Shown: one piece after another, positions 52,440 to 62,039 of the stretch
Position numbering within the stretch: the first letter of the stretch is position 1
How the letters are laid out: the number at the start of each line of letters is the position of its first letter
NCBI GenBank assembly: GCA_002631715.1
Contig: MRSX01000010.1
Coordinates: 1 to 64,000, forward strand
Length of the DNA stretch: 64,000 bases
Source: Candidatus Porisulfidus sp. TsSOB
Lineage (GTDB): Bacteria > Pseudomonadota > Gammaproteobacteria > Poriferisulfidales > Poriferisulfidaceae
Direction of reading: 5' to 3'
Notes under the pieces: generated by a model
Database searches by the model: none
What the model was told of the DNA's origin: nothing
What the model saw: only the letters and a program-made list of their open reading frames with translations
Translations under genes and position numbers: made by a program

Positions 52440-52456
52440 GAACCGAGCCCGACGCC

Positions 52457-53767
52457 TCAGTAACGGTAGTGCTCCGGCTTGTAGGGCCCGTCCACGCCGA
52501 GGCCCAGGTATTCCGCCTGCTCCGGCGTCAGGGCGGTCAGCCGAACGCCCAGCTTGTCCAGGTGCAGGCGTGCCACCTCTTCGTCCTTCTCCTTCGGCAG
52601 GGTATGCACGCCGAGTTCGTAGTCGTCCGGACGCTGCCACAGTTCGATCTGGGCCAGTATCTGGTTGGCGAACGAGCACGACATCACGAAACTGGGGTGC
52701 CCGGTGGCACAGCCCAGGTTGACCAGCCGTCCCTTGGCCAGCACGATCAGGCGCTTGCCGTCGGGGAAAGTCACGTGGTCGACCTGCGGCTTGATTTCTT
52801 CCCAGGCGTAATTGTCCAGCGAAGCGATATCGATCTCGTTGTCGAAATGCCCGATGTTGCAGACGATCGCCTCGTTCTTCATCTGCCACATGTGCTCGAA
52901 GGTGATCACATGGTGACAGCCGGTCGCGGTAACGAAGATGTCGGCCTTCGGCGCGGCCTCCTCCATGGTCACCACCGGCAGGCCTTCCATCGCCGCCTGC
53001 AGCGCACAGATCGGGTCCACTTCCGTGATCCATACGATCGCGCCCTGCGCCCGCAGCGATTGGGCGCAACCCTTTCCGACCCCGCCGTACCCCGCGACCA
53101 CGCAGACCTTGCCCGCGATCATCACGTCGGTCGCCCGCTTGAGGCCGTCGAGGAGGGACTCGCGGCAGCCGTAGGTGTTGTCGAACTTGGACTTGGTGAC
53201 CGAATCGTTCACGTTGATCGCCGGCACCTTCAGCTCCCCTTTCTCGTACATGGTGTACAAGCGGTTGACGCCGGTGGTTGTCTCTTCGGAGATTCCGCGC
53301 ACCTGTTCGAGCAGTTTCGGGTATTCGTCGTGCATCATGCGCGTCAGGTCGCCGCCGTCATCCAGCAGCAGGTTCGGGGTCCAGCCGTCCGGACCCTCGA
53401 TGGTCCGGCGGATGCACTCCTCGTATTCTTCCTCGGTCTCCCCTTTCCAGGCGAACACCGGAATGCCTTGATCGGCGACCGCGGCCGCGGCATGATCCTG
53501 GGTCGAGTAGATATTGCAGGACGACCAGCGCACTTCGGCACCGAGCGCCACGAGGGTCTCGATCAGCACGGCGGTCTGGATCGTCATGTGCAGGCAACCC
53601 GCAATACGGGCGCCCGCCAGCGGCTGCTTGGCCTTGTATTTGTCGCACAGCGCGACCAACCCGGGCATTTCGGTGCGGGCGATCGCGATCTCCTTGTGGC
53701 CCCAGGCGGCCAATCCCAAGTCGGCGACCTGATGATCCGGGCGGAGCTGAGTGGCGGGCTCGGTCAT
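52457..53767 (-). CDS. ahcY: S-adenosylhomocysteinase
   Basis: A 436-residue NAD-containing hydrolase that splits SAH into adenosine and homocysteine. [23 protein letters not shown] near residue 50, [29 protein letters not shown] near 185-213 and the NAD fold [18 protein letters not shown] near 221-238 are all present; the C terminus ends [10 protein letters not shown] as in the family. It lies seven bases after metK, so the SAM cycle genes are co-transcribed. No SAH riboswitch is recognisable in the short gap. Confidence 0.97.
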   Translation of the reverse strand: MTEPATQLRPDHQVADLGLAAWGHKEIAIARTEMPGLVALCDKYKAKQPLAGARIAGCLHMTIQTAVLIETLVALGAEVRWSSCNIYSTQDHAAAAVADQGIPVFAWKGETEEEYEECIRRTIEGPDGWTPNLLLDDGGDLTRMMHDEYPKLLEQVRGISEETTTGVNRLYTMYEKGELKVPAINVNDSVTKSKFDNTYGCRESLLDGLKRATDVMIAGKVCVVAGYGGVGKGCAQSLRAQGAIVWITEVDPICALQAAMEGLPVVTMEEAAPKADIFVTATGCHHVITFEHMWQMKNEAIVCNIGHFDNEIDIASLDNYAWEEIKPQVDHVTFPDGKRLIVLAKGRLVNLGCATGHPSFVMSCSFANQILAQIELWQRPDDYELGVHTLPKEKDEEVARLHLDKLGVRLTALTPEQAEYLGLGVDGPYKPEHYRY

Positions 53768-53774
53768 GATTTAA

Positions 53775-54974
53775 CTATACTCCCAGCGCGTTTTGTAGCT
53801 GTTCCAGCCGTTTCGGGTTCTCATTTTCCCACGGAAATGCCTTTCTCGGGTCACCGAAGTGCCCGTGCTTCGCCGTGTCTTGGTAACGAAAACCGCGCCT
53901 CTTGTCCAGCAGGCCGAGCATTTTGATGATGCCACCCGGCGACAGATCGAAGATGTCGCCGGCCATCAGGACCTTGTTCAAGCGCTGTTCGGAAACCGTG
54001 CCCGTGCCGAACGTTTCGGCCCGGACCGACACCGGATCGGGCCATCCGATCGCATAAGCCAGTTGCACCTCGCAGCGCCGGGCGAGCCCGCTGCCGACCA
54101 CATGCCGAGCCACGTAGCGCGCCGCGTAGGCGGCCGAGCGATCGACCTTGGACGGGTCTTTTCCGGAGAACGCGCCGCCGCCATGACGGGCCATGCCGCC
54201 ATAGGTGTCGACGATGATCTTGCGCCCGGTGACGCCGCAGTCACCGACCGGCCCCCCGGTGACGAACCGCCCGGTCGGGTTGATCAGCACCTTGAACCTC
54301 CCCGCGCGCATTTTTTCCGGAATGACCGGATAGATGATCGTCTCGCGCACGAATTCCCGCAGGTTCTTTTGCGAGATGTCCTTGCTGTGCTGGGTGGACA
54401 ACACCACCGTCCTGACCGCAACCGGGCGCCCCTCTTCATCGTAGAGGAACGTGACCTGGCTTTTTGCGTCCGGGCGCAATATGTTTCTCCCCTCTTTAGT
54501 CTTTCGGACCCGTTCATGCTTGCGCATCAGTTCATGCGCGTAGTGGATCGGGGCCGGCATCCGGGTCCTGGTTTCGTCGCACGCGAAGCCGAAGATAATG
54601 CCTTGGTCTCCGGCACCCTGCCTTTTTTTGCTGACCCCCCTGCCGATATCCAGAGACTGCATGCCGATGTGGTTGGTCACCTGGCAATCGGTCGCATCAA
54701 ACCCGACTCCCAGAGCCTTGGTGTAGCCGATGTCCTTGACCACGGCCCGGGCGATCCGGTCGTAGTCGGCATCCTCCATCTTCTTGCCCGGGACTAGCGA
54801 CAGCTCGCCGGCCAGGATTACCTGTTGATCCTTGACCAGGGTTTCCACGGCGACTCGTGCACGGAGATCCCGTGCCAGCGCCTCGTCCAGCACCGCATCC
54901 GAGATCTGATCGCACACTTTATCCGGGTGGCCCCGGGAGACTGCTTCGGAGGTAAAAAGGCTGTGTCGGCTCAA
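53775..54974 (-). CDS. metK: S-adenosylmethionine synthetase
   Basis: A 399-residue enzyme making SAM from ATP and methionine. [28 protein letters not shown] at the start, [16 protein letters not shown] near 115-130, [32 protein letters not shown] and [25 protein letters not shown] are the family signatures. No ATG fits the N terminus; TTG at 54974 ([10 protein letters not shown]) is the best start, as the only in-frame ATG upstream (55088) lies inside the divergent tpx gene. It begins the metK-ahcY-gshB run. Confidence 0.95.
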   Translation of the reverse strand: MSRHSLFTSEAVSRGHPDKVCDQISDAVLDEALARDLRARVAVETLVKDQQVILAGELSLVPGKKMEDADYDRIARAVVKDIGYTKALGVGFDATDCQVTNHIGMQSLDIGRGVSKKRQGAGDQGIIFGFACDETRTRMPAPIHYAHELMRKHERVRKTKEGRNILRPDAKSQVTFLYDEEGRPVAVRTVVLSTQHSKDISQKNLREFVRETIIYPVIPEKMRAGRFKVLINPTGRFVTGGPVGDCGVTGRKIIVDTYGGMARHGGGAFSGKDPSKVDRSAAYAARYVARHVVGSGLARRCEVQLAYAIGWPDPVSVRAETFGTGTVSEQRLNKVLMAGDIFDLSPGGIIKMLGLLDKRRGFRYQDTAKHGHFGDPRKAFPWENENPKRLEQLQNALGV

Positions 54975-55067
54975 CCGATTCGTCCCGCTTCGAAATTGCG
55001 CCCATTCTACAATGCCCCAAAAACGGGTAGAATCTGTCCGCTCAAATCCATCTCGAAGGAGAATTGC

Positions 55068-55574
55068 ATGACGACCGTCACCCTGCACGGCAACGAAGTC
55101 AACTTGGAAGGCACCCTGCCGGAGATCGGCAGCGCCGCGCCGGACTTCGAGTTGGTCGACCGAGACCTCAACGTAGCCACCCTCGGCACATTCGGCGATG
55201 CCCGAAAGCTGCTTTCAATCCTGCCCAGTATCGATACCCCGGTCTGCGCGAAATCTTCCGTCCAATTCAATCAAGAGGCCCAGAAGCTCGACGACAAGTC
55301 GGTGGTTCTGGTGATCTCGTCCGACCTGCCTTTTGCCATGACCCGCTTCTGCGCCGACCAGGGCACCGACCGCCTGGTCACCCTGTCAATGATGCGGAAC
55401 CGGGACTTCGCGCGCGACTACGGCGTGCTGATCGCCGAGGGCCCTCTGGCCGGGATTACCGCCCGCGCCGTCGTGGTGCTGGACAGCAACAACAAGGTCC
55501 TGTACACCGAACTGGTGCCCGAAATCGGAGACGAACCGAATTACGCAGAAGCGATGGCCGCATTGCGGGGGTAA
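55068..55574 (+). CDS. tpx: thiol peroxidase
   Basis: A 168-residue atypical 2-Cys peroxiredoxin. The peroxidatic Cys is in [16 protein letters not shown] (about residue 61) and the resolving Cys in [14 protein letters not shown] (about 95). Starts [15 protein letters not shown] as typical Tpx. AAGGAG ribosome site seven bases upstream. It is divergent from metK with a promoter region of less than 100 bases. A weak hairpin (AGGCC-GGCCT, 55613-55629) with T-rich tail may end its transcript. Confidence 0.96.
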   Translation: MTTVTLHGNEVNLEGTLPEIGSAAPDFELVDRDLNVATLGTFGDARKLLSILPSIDTPVCAKSSVQFNQEAQKLDDKSVVLVISSDLPFAMTRFCADQGTDRLVTLSMMRNRDFARDYGVLIAEGPLAGITARAVVVLDSNNKVLYTELVPEIGDEPNYAEAMAALRG

Positions 55575-55722
55575 GCCGGCTGCCACGCACCTGATCTCCG
55601 AGTTATCAGCCCAGGCCACCGCAAGGCCTTTTCCTTTGTTGCAAGACCTCCACAAGCATGCAGGGGAAGGCATGCCAAGTTTTTGCTATACTCAATGAAA
55701 GTCGAGAAGGAGCCGCTTAATT

Positions 55723-55950
55723 GTGGACTTGAACAAGCCTTCGGTCGAAGCCGCGCTCACCACGCTTGAGCAACAGGTCGACACGTTGACCACGCTGTGC
55801 GAGCGTCTGGTCAATGCCAACCAAGTCTTGGTCAAACGTTGCGACCAGATGCAGGAACAACAGCGCGACTGGCGCCGCAAGAACCGTCAGGCCCGCACCG
55901 CCGTCGAGCAGGTGCTGGCGCAACTCAAGCCGTACAGCAGACTCCAATGA
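55723..55950 (+). CDS. ZapB-like coiled-coil protein
   Basis: A 75-residue coiled-coil protein beginning at GTG (DLNKPSVEAALTTLEQQVDTL ...). Its heptad pattern and position directly before zapA match the small ZapB-like/TIGR02449 proteins found with zapA and 6S RNA in gammaproteobacteria. A TATACT box at 55687-55692 may be its promoter. Its TGA overlaps the zapA ATG (ATGA). Confidence 0.85.
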   Translation: MDLNKPSVEAALTTLEQQVDTLTTLCERLVNANQVLVKRCDQMQEQQRDWRRKNRQARTAVEQVLAQLKPYSRLQ

Positions 55951-56255
55951 GTGCAGAATCCGAACAGGTTGGCTTCCGTCTTCTCAAGAAGACCTACGAA
56001 GTCGGCTGTCCGCCCGACCAGCGCAAATCCCTCGACGAAGCCATCAAGTTCCTGAAGGCCCAGGTACAGAAAGTCCACGACGCCGATGCCACCGCCGGCA
56101 TAGATCGCGTTGCGGTCATCACGGCACTGAACCTGAGCCATGAATACCTGCGCCTGTCGAAGGGAATGCCGGATCATCTGCTCGAACGCATCGATGCGCT
56201 GTCGGCACGAGTCCAGAAAGCACTGGACCGGGTCGAGGAGGCGAACCTGACATGA
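55947..56255 (+). CDS. zapA: cell division protein ZapA
   Basis: A 102-residue FtsZ-ring-associated protein. The globular start VGFRLLKKTYEVGCPPDQRKSLDEAIKFLKAQVQ matches the ZapA head (usually YxxxCPxxxxxxLxxAA), followed by the coiled coil. Overlap with the zapB-like gene implies coupling. Directly followed by the 6S RNA gene, the conserved gammaproteobacterial order. Confidence 0.93.
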   Translation: MSAESEQVGFRLLKKTYEVGCPPDQRKSLDEAIKFLKAQVQKVHDADATAGIDRVAVITALNLSHEYLRLSKGMPDHLLERIDALSARVQKALDRVEEANLT

Positions 56256-56269
56256 CGGCGAACAACCCC

Positions 56270-56480
56270 ACGAATCATTGGAAGTCGGTGCCTCCGCCTG
56301 TTCCACCAGGCACACCCGTGAACCTATTCCAACTGACCGGGACCCGACGCGTAAATGCTTTTGCGCACTACCGGCGTTTTCGTCCGGGAAGCCTACGGCA
56401 TTTCCTAGGGACCCACCTGAACTTTCGGTTCAGGGTCACGTCCTGGTTCACGGCAGGCGGAGTGCACTGCCTTTCCTTCC
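56270..56480 (+). ncRNA. ssrS: 6S RNA
   Basis: The region after zapA folds like 6S RNA: GTGCCTCCGCCTG (56288-56300) pairs with CAGGCGGAGTGCAC (56454-56467) as the closing stem. The diagnostic hairpin CCTGAAC-TTTC-GGTTCAGG sits at about 56416-56434, and GAAGCCTACGGC matches the conserved 3' side of the central bubble. 6S RNA binds the sigma70 RNA polymerase as a promoter mimic. Ends are approximate to about ten bases; the transcript probably stops at the hairpin at 56493. Confidence 0.82.
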
Positions 56481-56492
56481 GAACATTCTTCT

Positions 56493-56512
56493 CGGTGCGC
56501 AAGCACCGTTTT
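56493..56512 (+). terminator. terminator after zapA/6S RNA
   Basis: CGGTGC-GCAA-GCACCG followed by TTTT is a compact intrinsic terminator 13 bases beyond the estimated 3' end of 6S RNA. Confidence 0.8.
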
Positions 56513-56557
56513 GCACAAAACGGCAGCTTGAGCCCAGATGCCGGTTTGTGTCACTAA

Positions 56558-56616
56558 ACACGCTGGAGTAACGAACCAATGTTGTCTTCTATGACAGTTG
56601 GCTCTCCAGCGTTTAT
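56558..56616 (+). promoter_or_regulatory. long-loop inverted repeat upstream of the H1-like gene
   Basis: CGCTGGAG (56561-56568) and CTCCAGCG (56604-56611) flank a 35-base loop that holds a small TGTC-GACA hairpin. TTTATTTTG follows the stem. It may be a terminator of an unseen transcript or a leader structure controlling the H1-like gene 40 bases downstream. Confidence 0.4.
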
Positions 56617-56650
56617 TTTGTGTCTGTAATAAACCAACCTGGAGGATCAC

Positions 56651-57184
56651 GTGGCTGTCAAACGTTCGACGAAGAAAAAGCGCAGCACAGCGAAGAAAAA
56701 GGCCAGTGCGAAACGCGCCCCCAAACGGAAAGTAGCAAAGAAAAAAGCCCCGGCAAGAGCCGCCAAGCGGAAAGTGGCCAAGAAGAAGGTCACTAAACGC
56801 AAGACGGCAAAGAAAAAAGTGGCCAAGAAGAGAGCCGTAAAGCGGAAGACCGCGAAGAAAAAGGTCGCGAAGCGCAAGACCGCTAAGAAGAAAGCAGCAC
56901 CGCGCAGAACGACGAAGAAGAAAGCCGTGAAACGTAAGGCCGCGAAAAAGAAGGTTGCCAAGCGTAAGACGGCGAAGAAGAAAGTCGCCAAAAGAAAAAC
57001 CGTGAAGCGGAAGACCGCAAAGAAAAAGGTCGCGAAGCGTAAGGCTGCCAAGAAGAAGGCTGCACCGCGCAAGGCGGCAAAAAAGAAAGTTGTAAAGCGG
57101 AAGACCGCGAAAAAGAAAGTCGCCAAACGCAAGACGGCCAAAAAGAAGGCCGCCAAGCGCAGGACAGCGAAGAAGAAAAGATAA
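56651..57184 (+). CDS. histone H1-like Lys/Ala-rich DNA-binding protein
   Basis: A 177-residue protein built of [14 protein letters not shown] repeats, about half Lys plus Arg with Ala, Val and Thr, no hydrophobic core and no acidic residues. It resembles the AlgP/AlgR3 and BpH1-type proteins of Proteobacteria and the C-terminal tail of eukaryotic H1, which bind DNA without sequence specificity. Starts at GTG ([10 protein letters not shown]) behind GGAGGATC. The number of repeats is likely to vary by slippage. Role: nucleoid compaction or gene regulation, by analogy. Confidence 0.85.
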   Translation: MAVKRSTKKKRSTAKKKASAKRAPKRKVAKKKAPARAAKRKVAKKKVTKRKTAKKKVAKKRAVKRKTAKKKVAKRKTAKKKAAPRRTTKKKAVKRKAAKKKVAKRKTAKKKVAKRKTVKRKTAKKKVAKRKAAKKKAAPRKAAKKKVVKRKTAKKKVAKRKTAKKKAAKRRTAKKKR

Positions 57185-57191
57185 GCAGGGT

Positions 57192-57222
57192 GAGCCGAAC
57201 CGCTCCGGTGGTTCGGCCCTCG
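57192..57222. terminator. hairpin between H1-like gene and ilvA
   Basis: GCCGAACC (57194-57201) pairs with GGTTCGGC (57210-57217) between two convergent genes. A T run is lacking on the plus strand, so strength is uncertain. Confidence 0.55.
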
Positions 57223-57265
57223 CCCCTACGGGCTTAATCCACCAAGACCCCTATCGTTCGCCTTG

Positions 57266-58792
57266 TCAGGCGCCGCGTCCCATCTGCCCTAGAAAAGTCC
57301 GGCAGGCGGCGTTCCCCGTCTCCTCGTAGTACTGGTACCCCAGTGTCTCGAGGAATGAACGCAATGCATCCATCTCGTCTTCCGGCACCTGCATGCCCAC
57401 CAGCACCCGGCCGTAGGCGGAACCGTGGTTCCGGTAGTGGAACAGGCTGATGTTCCAGTTCTGCCCCATGCTGGACAAAAAGTCCAACAGCGCGCCAGGT
57501 CGTTCCGGGAACTCGAACCGGTACAGGATTTCGCGCTGTTCGCTGCTAGTGTGCCCACCGACCAAGTAGCGCAGGTGCAACTTGGCCGTCTCGTTGTCGC
57601 TCAGATCCTGCACGCTGTAACCGCATTCCTGCAGATGCGCCACCCAGTCCGGTTTTTCAGCTTCCGCGTCACGGAACTTGATGCCAACGAAAATCTGAGC
57701 GTCACATGAATCCGCGTAACGGTAGTTGAATTCGCTGATGCTGTGGTCGCCCACGGCCTCGCAGAACCTGCGGAAACTGCCGGGTTGTTCCGGAATCGTG
57801 ACCGCGAAGATGCCCTCGTGACCTTCGCCGAGCTCGGATCGCTCCGAGACATGCCGCAGGCGGTCGAAGTTGATGTTGGCGCCACTGTTGATCGCGACTA
57901 GCGTCTGGCCCGCGGCCGCATGAGACTGTGCATAGCGCTTGATGCCGGCCACCGCCAGCGCGCCCGCCGGTTCCACCAGGACCCGGGTTTCTTCGAAGAT
58001 GTCCTTGATTGCCGCGCAGATCTCGTCGATGCTCACCAGAATCACTTCGTCCACGCATTCGCGCGCCAGCCGGAACGTCTCCTCGCCGACCTGGCGCACG
58101 GCCGCACCGTCCGCAAACAGGCCGACTTGCTTCAGGCATACGCGTTCATCAGCCTCCAGTGCCCGTGCCATGGACGGCGCGTCCTCTGGTTCCACCCCGA
58201 TCACGCGCGTGTCCGGCGCTGCATGGCGCAGCCAAGTTCCCATTCCAGCCAGCAATCCACCGCCGCCGACCGGGATGAACACCGCATCCGGCAGGGTCGC
58301 GCATTGCTCGCAGATTTCGACCGCAATCGTCCCCTGTCCTGCGATGACGTCCGGATCGTCGTATGGATGAACGAAGATCCGCTGTTCGGCTTCTGCCTTG
58401 TCCAAGGCATACCGGCTTGCCGTGTCGTAATCGTCTCCTTCCAGTACGATGTTGCCTCCCAAGGCACGCACGGCATTGACTTTGATCGGTGGCGTGGTCC
58501 GCGGCATCACGATCACGGCATCCAAGTTCAGCTTGGAGGCCGCCAACGCCACACCCTGGGCATGGTTGCCGGCCGAGACGGCGATCACACCACGCGCGCG
58601 CTGCTGTTCGTCCAGCCCGGAAATCTTGTTGTAGGCGCCGCGCAGTTTGAACGAAAACGTGCGCTGCTGATCCTCGCGCTTGAGCCAAACTTCGCATCCC
58701 AGCCGTTCCGACAACTGCGGTGCCCGCTGCAGGAGCGTGCGCTCTGCGACGTCGTAGACACGGGCCTGTCGAATCCGTTCCAAGTAGTCCAT
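57266..58792 (-). CDS. ilvA: threonine deaminase, biosynthetic
   Basis: A 508-residue PLP enzyme converting threonine to 2-oxobutanoate for isoleucine synthesis. The PLP Lys is in TFSFKLRGAYNK (about 52), the phosphate loop in PVGGGGLLAGMG (about 185-196), SAGNHAQGVALAASKL near 79-94. Two C-terminal ACT-like domains (about 320-410 and 420-495; FAVTIPEQPGSFRRF and YRFEFPERPGALLDFL) bind isoleucine as feedback inhibitor. ATG 58792 is preferred to the GTG one codon earlier. Divergent from the Rieske ferredoxin gene. Confidence 0.96.
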   Translation of the reverse strand: MDYLERIRQARVYDVAERTLLQRAPQLSERLGCEVWLKREDQQRTFSFKLRGAYNKISGLDEQQRARGVIAVSAGNHAQGVALAASKLNLDAVIVMPRTTPPIKVNAVRALGGNIVLEGDDYDTASRYALDKAEAEQRIFVHPYDDPDVIAGQGTIAVEICEQCATLPDAVFIPVGGGGLLAGMGTWLRHAAPDTRVIGVEPEDAPSMARALEADERVCLKQVGLFADGAAVRQVGEETFRLARECVDEVILVSIDEICAAIKDIFEETRVLVEPAGALAVAGIKRYAQSHAAAGQTLVAINSGANINFDRLRHVSERSELGEGHEGIFAVTIPEQPGSFRRFCEAVGDHSISEFNYRYADSCDAQIFVGIKFRDAEAEKPDWVAHLQECGYSVQDLSDNETAKLHLRYLVGGHTSSEQREILYRFEFPERPGALLDFLSSMGQNWNISLFHYRNHGSAYGRVLVGMQVPEDEMDALRSFLETLGYQYYEETGNAACRTFLGQMGRGA

Positions 58793-58848
58793 CACGCGCT
58801 GCTCCGCCCCGCGAAAAGGTTATAATTATGGGGTTAAACGAGCATTTT

Positions 58849-59160
58849 ATGCCAAATTCTTTCGTACAGGTTGCCACCGTATCGGAAATCCCGCCAGGAC
58901 AAACCCTCCGCATCCAGCATGAACAGCGCGACATCCTGCTGGCCAATGTCGGCGGGACCCTGTTCGCCTGCGACGACACCTGCACCCATGAAGATTCCTC
59001 CCTGTCGCTTGGCTGCCTGGACGGGGAACTGGTCAAGTGCACCCTGCACGGCAGCCGCTTCAATGTCCGCACCGGACAACCCGTCGAGGAACCGGCTGAA
59101 GAACCTTTGCGCACCTACCCGGTCCAAGTGGACGGGGATCGCGTGCTGATCTGCTGCTGA
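58849..59160 (+). CDS. Rieske-type 2Fe-2S ferredoxin
   Basis: A 103-residue Rieske ferredoxin. The cluster ligands are CTHE (Cys and His, about residues 44-47) and CTLHGSRF (Cys and His, about 63-70), the BphF/NirD-like arrangement of dioxygenase ferredoxins. A second start at ATG 58828 (MGLNEHF) with an AGG element nine bases upstream would add seven residues. A TATAAT box overlaps that region. It is 13 bases before the ferredoxin reductase gene, so the two form an electron-transfer pair. Confidence 0.9.
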   Translation: MPNSFVQVATVSEIPPGQTLRIQHEQRDILLANVGGTLFACDDTCTHEDSSLSLGCLDGELVKCTLHGSRFNVRTGQPVEEPAEEPLRTYPVQVDGDRVLICC

Positions 59161-59173
59161 TCCGGGGGCTGAC

Positions 59174-59920
59174 ATGGCAACCGAGTGGCTTGAAGGCACG
59201 GTCGTGGAGAACCAGCATTGGACCGACCAACTTTACTCCCTGCACATCAAGGCGCCGGAAGTCCGATTCACGGCCGGACAGTTCGGTCGTCTCGCGCTCG
59301 ACATCGACGGGGAGCGGATTGCCCGACCCTACTCTTTCGTCAACCCGCCGGATGCCGAAAATCTCGAGTTTTATTCCATCATCGTGCCAGAAGGCCCTCT
59401 ATCCTCGCGGCTGGAATCCTTGGCGACCGGCGATCGGGTCTGGGTTTCTTCGCAAGGTGTCGGCTTTTTTGTGCTGGACGAAGTGCCCCAGAGTGAATAC
59501 CTGTGGCTGCTGGCCACCGGAACCGGCCTTGGCCCCTACCTGTCTATCCTCGGCACGCCCGACCCCTGGGCCCGTCACCGCAAGATCGCACTGGTGCATG
59601 CGGTTCGCTACAGCCGTGAACTCACCTACCAAGACACCATCCAGCAACACCTGAACCGACACCCGGATCAGCTCGTCTATGTGCCGTTCGTCAGCCGGGA
59701 AGACAACCCCAGCACCCTGCACGGACGCATCCCCGCCGCCATCGAGGACGGACGGCTGGCGGAACGCGCCGGCATGGATTTCGATCCGGCGCACGCCCAG
59801 GTAATGCTGTGCGGCAACCCGGAGATGGTCCAGGACACCTCGGCCCTGCTGAAGACAATGGGAATGGCCCGGAACCGGCGCAGCGCGCCGGGGCAGATCA
59901 CGACCGAAAGCTACTGGTAG
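59174..59920 (+). CDS. fpr: ferredoxin-NADP reductase
   Basis: A 248-residue FNR-superfamily flavoprotein of the bacterial Fpr type. FAD motif RPYSFVNPPDAENLEFY (about 54-70), NADP motif LLATGTGLGPYLSIL (about 115-129) and the CGNP motif in VMLCGNPEMV (about 213-222). The C terminus ends in an aromatic Trp (SYW), as in Fpr proteins that use a C-terminal residue to stack on the flavin. It likely reduces the Rieske ferredoxin next door. Confidence 0.93.
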   Translation: MATEWLEGTVVENQHWTDQLYSLHIKAPEVRFTAGQFGRLALDIDGERIARPYSFVNPPDAENLEFYSIIVPEGPLSSRLESLATGDRVWVSSQGVGFFVLDEVPQSEYLWLLATGTGLGPYLSILGTPDPWARHRKIALVHAVRYSRELTYQDTIQQHLNRHPDQLVYVPFVSREDNPSTLHGRIPAAIEDGRLAERAGMDFDPAHAQVMLCGNPEMVQDTSALLKTMGMARNRRSAPGQITTESYW

Positions 59921-59924
59921 ACCG

Positions 59925-60809
59925 CTAGCGCCCCACCACCCGGTTGCGAACCGTCCCGATTCCTTCCACCTCGCACTCCACCACGTCGCCCGGCTGAAGG
60001 TACTCCGGCGGCGTGCGCGCAAAACCGACGCCGCTCGGCGTCCCGGTTGCGAGAATGTCTCCCGGCTCCAGCCACATGCCGCGCGACAAGGCCGCGATCT
60101 GCTGGGCGACAGTGAAGATCTGGTAACTGGTATTGGAATGCTGTTTCTCCACGCCGTTGACCCGGCACCATAATTCCAGATCGTGCGGATCCTCGATCTC
60201 GTCGGCCGTCACGATGCACGGGCCCATGGGACAGAAGCCGGTGAGACTCTTGCCGATGAAGAACTGCTTGTGACGGCGCTGCAATTCGCGCGCCGAGACA
60301 TCGTTGATCACGGTATACCCGAACACGTGATCGTAGGCTTCCGCTTCCGGGATACCACGGCCGGCACGGCCAATGATCACGCCCAGTTCGACTTCCCAAT
60401 CCAACTTGTCCGACACCTGGGAGTCGTAGGGAATCTCTCCGAACGGCGCGTTGACGCTGTTCGCCGCCTTGGTGAACACGATCGGGTACTTCGGCAGGCT
60501 CTGGTCGCGACCCAGCGAAGCGGCCGCTTCCTCGATGTGATCCGCATAGTTCAACCCCATGCACATGACGTTCTGCCGCGGGCGCGGGATCGGGGCCAGT
60601 AATTCGGTCTGATCGGCCGGGACGAACGCGTCGACCGGCCCGGTTTCAAATGCCGCACGCACGGATTGCAGCGCCGTGTCGCCGCCTTCGATCAAGTCCA
60701 GCATGGACGACGGCAGCGAGGCATCGTGCAGGACCGGCAGGAAGACCAGGTCTTCCTGCTGCACGCCGAGCCAGGTTCGGCCTTCGTATTCGACGGTGAC
60801 CAGCCTCAT
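59925..60809 (-). CDS. fumarylacetoacetate-hydrolase-family protein
   Basis: A 294-residue FAH-fold enzyme. Metal-ligand pieces are LDWEVELGVIIG (two Glu), VINDVSARELQ (Asp) and the GFCPMGPCIVTADEI active-site loop; the C-terminal TPSGVGFARTPPEYLQPGDVVECEVEGIG is the family end. Members include acylpyruvase, oxaloacetate decarboxylase and catechol-pathway hydratases; the substrate cannot be assigned. Starts 2 bases from the djlA-like stop. Confidence 0.88.
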   Translation of the reverse strand: MRLVTVEYEGRTWLGVQQEDLVFLPVLHDASLPSSMLDLIEGGDTALQSVRAAFETGPVDAFVPADQTELLAPIPRPRQNVMCMGLNYADHIEEAAASLGRDQSLPKYPIVFTKAANSVNAPFGEIPYDSQVSDKLDWEVELGVIIGRAGRGIPEAEAYDHVFGYTVINDVSARELQRRHKQFFIGKSLTGFCPMGPCIVTADEIEDPHDLELWCRVNGVEKQHSNTSYQIFTVAQQIAALSRGMWLEPGDILATGTPSGVGFARTPPEYLQPGDVVECEVEGIGTVRNRVVGR

Positions 60810-60810
60810 G

Positions 60811-61638
60811 CTATTTTCCTTTCGCTTTCTTGATCGCCTGGTAGGCCTTGGTGAACTGCTTGGTCCGTTCCGTGGCGAATTCCATGAATTCCTTCGGCAG
60901 CCCCTTGGATGCCAGCTTGTCCGGGTGGAAGTCTTTCATTTTACGGGCATAGGCACGCTGCACCTCTTCCATCGGCATGGACGCCTCGACCTCCAGCACG
61001 TCGTAGGCCCAGTCCAGGTTCACCTCAGCCTCCGGCACGGAACCGGCGCGCCGGGCGTGCCCGAGATATTGGTCGATGATCGCCCGCACCCGGCTCTCCG
61101 GGTATCCCAGCGCCGTGCAGCAGGTGTAGATGATCTGCTCTTCTGACGGAGAAAGTTCCCCGTCTGCGCACGCCATCGCGACCTGAATCCCGATAAAGGT
61201 TGCGATCAGCGAAGGTTCACTCCGGCAGGCCCCTATCAGTTCCTGCAGGCTGCCGCCCAAATCGAAGCCCGGCCGGGTGCCAAGGTTGAAGTAATGCATG
61301 GCATGCCCGCGTTGCTCCGGGTTCAGGCCGAATTCTTCGATGAGCTCTTCGGCACACCGGATCTCCTGCTCCGTCACCCGGCCGTCCGCCTGGGCGATAT
61401 GCCCGCTGACCAGGAACACGATGCGCGAGAAGACTTGCCGCCTCTGGATCAGCTCGTCGTTGTCGTCCCACACGCCGCCCTCGCCCGCGCTTCCAAACGT
61501 GCCCCATGTAGTCCTGCCCAAGGTGAATACCGCGACCGCCGCGCCCAGGATGATGCCCCAGCCGCCGAACAGCCAGCCGCCGATCATCATGCAGGACGCT
61601 CCCCAGAACAGAGCGAACAGGCAACCGAAGAACTGCAT
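60811..61638 (-). CDS. djlA: DjlA-like membrane-anchored J-domain co-chaperone
   Basis: A 275-residue protein starting at ATG 61638 with a hydrophobic N-terminal anchor (about residues 4-30, FALFWGASCMMIGGWLFGGWGIILG). Residues 70-200 are a TerB-like helical domain (HIAQADGRVTEQEIRCAEEL), and residues 205-275 a C-terminal J-domain with FHPDKLASKG giving the HPD motif that stimulates DnaK. The layout is DjlA's. It lies between the FAH gene and the 130-residue hypothetical gene on the same strand. Confidence 0.9.
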   Translation of the reverse strand: MQFFGCLFALFWGASCMMIGGWLFGGWGIILGAAVAVFTLGRTTWGTFGSAGEGGVWDDNDELIQRRQVFSRIVFLVSGHIAQADGRVTEQEIRCAEELIEEFGLNPEQRGHAMHYFNLGTRPGFDLGGSLQELIGACRSEPSLIATFIGIQVAMACADGELSPSEEQIIYTCCTALGYPESRVRAIIDQYLGHARRAGSVPEAEVNLDWAYDVLEVEASMPMEEVQRAYARKMKDFHPDKLASKGLPKEFMEFATERTKQFTKAYQAIKKAKGK

Positions 61639-61646
61639 GACCGCCC

Positions 61647-62039
61647 CTAGTCCAGATGCCGCACGTAGCGGGGGTTGCCGTCCAGGGACAGGCACATCCG
61701 CGAGCCTTGCAAACGCAACGGCTCGTCCCGGCCTTCAAGCCACAGGGACAGAACGATCTCTCCCGACACATCCGACGGGATGCGGATCATGTCGCGCTGG
61801 GTATACAGGCCGTCTTCCAGATCCAGATGCGCGATCTGGAATGGCGCGGCCGGGAATTCGGCCGAAAGTTCCGGGTCCCACATCTCGATGGATCCAGCTT
61901 GCGCCCACAAGGTGCGTTGTTCGGCATTGTCCATGATCTTCTCGATGTTCGCCTCAAGGAAATGCAACGCTAACCGCTGTGCGTCCTGATCGATCCGGTC
62001 GATCTGCAGGTTTCGCGGATCCAGAATGCGGTAACTCAC
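61647..62039 (-). CDS. hypothetical protein overlapping gshA
   Basis: A 130-residue protein starting at GTG 62039 so that GTGA overlaps the gshA stop. It begins SYRILDPRNLQIDRIDQDAQRL and has an alternating pattern in its second half (LYTQRDMIRIPSDVSGEIVLSLWLEG). No signal peptide, membrane segment or known motif. Coupling to gshA and djlA suggests real translation; function unknown. Confidence 0.7.
   Translation of the reverse strand: MSYRILDPRNLQIDRIDQDAQRLALHFLEANIEKIMDNAEQRTLWAQAGSIEMWDPELSAEFPAAPFQIAHLDLEDGLYTQRDMIRIPSDVSGEIVLSLWLEGRDEPLRLQGSRMCLSLDGNPRYVRHLD

Noticed and set aside
53768..53774. SAH riboswitch before ahcY
   Set aside because: The gap between metK and ahcY is only seven bases, too short for a riboswitch.
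52469..53926. Long plus-strand frame opposite ahcY
   Set aside because: Antisense shadow of ahcY; His/Arg/Pro-rich composition typical of reverse-frame reading.
56651..57184. DNA repeat array or CRISPR at the Lys-rich gene
   Set aside because: The repeats are codon-level, imperfect and in frame with one protein; no constant spacer structure and no cas genes.
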